Below, in pieces: positions 59,160-62,000 of a stretch of DNA of 62,000 nt. Made by a program: the position numbers and the translations under genes. Position 1 is the stretch's first letter. Each line of letters begins with the position of its first letter. The DNA is from Phoronis australis (Eukaryota; Phoronida; Phoronidae). The notes beneath the pieces are model-generated. The model made no database searches, was not told where the DNA came from, and was given only the letters and a program-made list of their open reading frames with translations. The stretch is taken from contig NMRA01000340.1 of NCBI GenBank assembly GCA_002633005.1, forward strand, positions 295,435 to 357,434. The letters are read 5' to 3'.

Positions 59160-61190
59160 GGATTCAGACAACTCCCGGGAAGAGAAAGAACAAGAATTAC
59201 CTATTAACATACGATTCAGTAAACGAAACCTGGGCAGAAAACCATAATAAATTTGTCTTCCCAGGACGTTCAAGTTTCGCAATTTGTGATAAAAATACCA
59301 AGAAATTTGGGAGACATGTGATCTTCGAGTTATGCTACTAATGAAGAAACAAATGGAATTTTGTTTTTGGGCCAAGAAGTTTTGAGGTTATCTAATGATT
59401 TTCACGAGTACAATCTGCTTGTAATGGATGATCTAAATGCCAGGATTGGAAAACTGGATGGTTATATTTTGGATAACGTTGTTTATTTGCTTTGATTCGG
59501 ATGGCTTTTGTTCAGAGAGAAAATCCAAATAAGAGATTCTTAACAGCTTTGGTGACTCAATAATTGAACAGTGCTGTGACTTGAATGTGCATGTGTTTAA
59601 TAGCAGGAGTCAAGGCAACCCTGCGGATGAATTCACTTGTTTTACTTTCAGTGGGTGCAGTCTAGGTGGCTGCATCGTCAGTTGCGACTTCTGAATTGTT
59701 TGGTAGCATTTGACATTTCATAGTTGACTCCTTTTATGAATCGGATCACATGCTTATTTGCGCATAGGGCGTGGATAAGTCGTTGCCCAGTTCGGACAAG
59801 GAGCCGTTGCGCAACTGTAGTTGAGTTTTATGTGAGAAGAAGGTAAAGAAGCATTCATTCGAGCTTACGAATGACCTTCCCAATTGTATTGATTAATTGA
59901 ATGGCTTAATGGCAGATTGCAAGATAGGTGATGCTATAAATTGCTTTTTCCATCTATATGGAGAGGCTGCAATGTCAATGACAGTTACATTTGGAAATCA
60001 TCAGACGAACACTGCTAAGGCAAACAGCCACCCTGGTGGGGAAATAGGTTTGCAGAAAGCGAAGGCCTAAAAATAATTGTTAATATAAACTTTCCCCCAA
60101 GTAATTCAAAGCAAGAACATTTGGCTGTAGATAAACAGAATTAAGATTATAAAAACATGTTTCTTCAGAGCGAAAAAAGCTTACGAGTCCGACATATTAA
60201 CAAATGTAACCCAACACAACCCTAAACAAATTTGGAATAATGTGAAGACTCACATGAAGAACTCCAAGCCGTCCACATCTATTAACCTTGATAGATGGTA
60301 AGATTACTTAAAGACACGCTACGATTGGTTCAGTGTTGAAATCTGCGTGATATGAACTGGGTACACACAATAAAACTTGTGACCAGTTTAATGCTAACGT
60401 ACCTGTTGATATAAAATGCAATGCTTACTCCAGATGACACTGATTTAGTGATGAAAGTATCCAGAATACTGATCGTTCAGAGTTTTGTCAACCTGTTCAA
60501 TAAAATTTTGGTTTCAGGCATATACACACAAGCTTGGTGCGACGCTGAACTAATTCCAATCCATAAGCAAATAAATATGAGTGATGAAAGTAATTATATG
60601 GGATTTTCCTTATTATCGGTAGCTGGTAAATTATCTACCAAAATATTAAATGTTTGACTGACTGCTTCGGCAAACAACAACGATGTATTTCACGAGGCCA
60701 AGACAGGGTTTCGAAAAAGTTATGGGACCCGAGACCAGATATTTAGCTTGTACTTCATGTGTCAGAAATACATTAGTATGTCAGGAGGTCCCTTTTATAT
60801 TGAATTTGTAGATTTTTCTAAAGCGTTAGATAAAATTCCTCATACATTATTATCTTTTAAACGCCTATTAAAATTGAACAAACGCGGACATGTGATTAAA
60901 ATCCTACAGTCAACGTTCGTCAAATTGCGTACTTGCATAAAAATCCCATGTCTATTGTTAAATAGTGACACTGCGATTTTCTTAAACCGCTCATATACGA
61001 GGAATATTTGTGACAGATGATTTATCAACGATTCACTCATTATTGTGTGCAGACGATATGGTGCTATATGCGAGTACTCCAGAATCTCTACTAAGATTGT
61101 TGAATTGTCTAAATAGCTATTGTAAGGCTTGGGGTATATCAGAATATCTTAAAAATAAATGTTATGTTTGATGAATGCTAATCAACTGTG
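59160..61190 (+). mobile_element. Degenerate LINE with endonuclease and reverse transcriptase pieces
   Basis: Endonuclease-like pieces come first: SVNETWAENHNKFVFPGRSS near 59210, then DDLNARIGKLDGYILDN near 59435 and CDLNVHVFNSRSQGNPADEF near 59575. The reverse transcriptase follows: FNKILVSGIYTQAWCDAELI with PIHKQINMSDESNYMGFSLL (60500-60610), then YIEFVDFSKALDKIPHTLL (60795-60855), then LLCADDMVLYASTPESLLR with the catalytic ADD box (61045-61100). Frames are broken many times. The motif ladder is that of EN-RT non-LTR elements; the clade is not assigned. Confidence 0.75.
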
Positions 61191-62000
61191 GCTAAAACAC
61201 AAAAAATAAATAAACCCCACTCACAATAAAAAAGTTAAACAAGGTGGCTGATCGTCATCGAAAGGCTCTCAGTGATTCATTTTTTGTTGTGAGTACAGTT
61301 TATATATTTTGTTAAAAAGCTATTGTGTTTAAAATTGGAGGTCCATTGCAAAACCATAGAAAATGTTTCTTTTTAGGATCAGGTAGAAGTGGTTTTCCAC
61401 TATAAGTATTTGGGTTACTCCCAGGATGTCTTGGATTAAAGTGACAACAAACCTTGCTAGATAAGGTAGTATTAAATCTATGGCTGCCATCGACAACCTT
61501 CATCGGCGATGCAGAATTTTTTATACCTGACGAGGAATCGGAGGCGCATGGTAGACGAAGAGTCCGGCGAGGTGTTTGGGGCACTAAGCCAAGAATGATA
61601 AGAATTTATTCATGTTAACGTGAAGTATGACTCGTTCCTGTCATGGTAAACTGTTGGGGCAATGGGTTACACTTGCCCTTCAAAGGCATCTTTGTTTACG
61701 ATTGCCAATGCCTGTAACTTTAGCACCTTTAGAGGTTATGAAGACGTTATCATCTTGTTTCTGTAGTAAGCCAAACATCTATTAAACAATAGATTTTAAC
61801 TTAGTAAAAAGTATATTTCTTGAAAATGGAAAGCCTGCAGAATTTGATTTTTGACTTTATATTAATCTGTTGTTAATTGCATCTCGGGGTCATGTCTTTT
61901 CATCGAAATTTAGCAAAAAAATAATAGGTACAGCCATTGCAAACCAGCGGTACCAATAAAATGAACATATTTTGTTTTGTTTCTAAATGATCACTTCATT
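61191..62000. other. Non-coding stretch, no gene seen
   Basis: AT-rich. The 90-codon minus frame at 61312-61584 shows no recognisable domain. Confidence 0.4.

Overview
This is a eukaryotic (metazoan) window. Genes have GT-AG introns, non-LTR retrotransposons are eukaryotic in type, and there are polyadenylation signals, TIR and fold-back elements and N gaps. A five-exon AMT-type ammonium transporter (a class absent from vertebrates), THAP-bearing elements and abundant degenerate LINEs point to an invertebrate, most likely marine. I cannot fix the phylum from sequence alone. Everything here is by-eye translation and alignment without database searches; percentages are hand counts.

Layout. 0-8 kb: mostly non-coding, with an L1-like LINE 3' fragment (minus, 1.9-2.9 kb) and a TTAA-flanked TIR element (3.96-6.01 kb) carrying convergent relics of a THAP gene and a P2X7-C-terminus-like gene. 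8.2-25.8 kb: a direct duplication of one gene for a secreted precursor with a signal peptide, an acidic pro-region, a Lys-Arg cleavage site, and a His/Arg/aromatic-rich peptide ending in Gly-Lys-Lys. Copy 1 (9094-11401) is intact. Copy 2 (15367-24442) has a premature stop and an intron swollen to 8.8 kb by a tandem duplication, a transposon-protein fragment and a 5'-truncated LINE with a 12-bp target duplication. 26.7-32.5 kb: two 193-bp LTRs with a primer-binding site and polypurine tract enclose, in antisense, an intron-less broken copy of an MPRIP/TRIOBP-like (PH plus coiled-coil) host gene. 33-36 kb: unassigned ORF remnants and a second LINE copy. 35.9-38.5 kb: a possible three-exon small gene of 79 residues. 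42.7-46.1 kb: a TIR element with TAA target duplication and remnants of a Cys/His-rich transposon-associated protein. 46.5-47.4 kb: a Tc1-like transposase relic. 47.9-55.3 kb: the complete ammonium transporter, with a second TTAA/THAP element inverted in intron 3 and a fold-back hairpin in intron 4. 59-61.2 kb: a third degenerate LINE.

Probably functional genes are the ammonium transporter, peptide-precursor copy 1 and, with lower confidence, the 79-residue gene. Most of the rest is mobile DNA. The observations most worth follow-up are the peptide family, whose prepro part is conserved while the mature part has diverged; the LTR-bounded antisense host-gene cassette; and two transposon families whose coding relics can be tied to their own TIRs.
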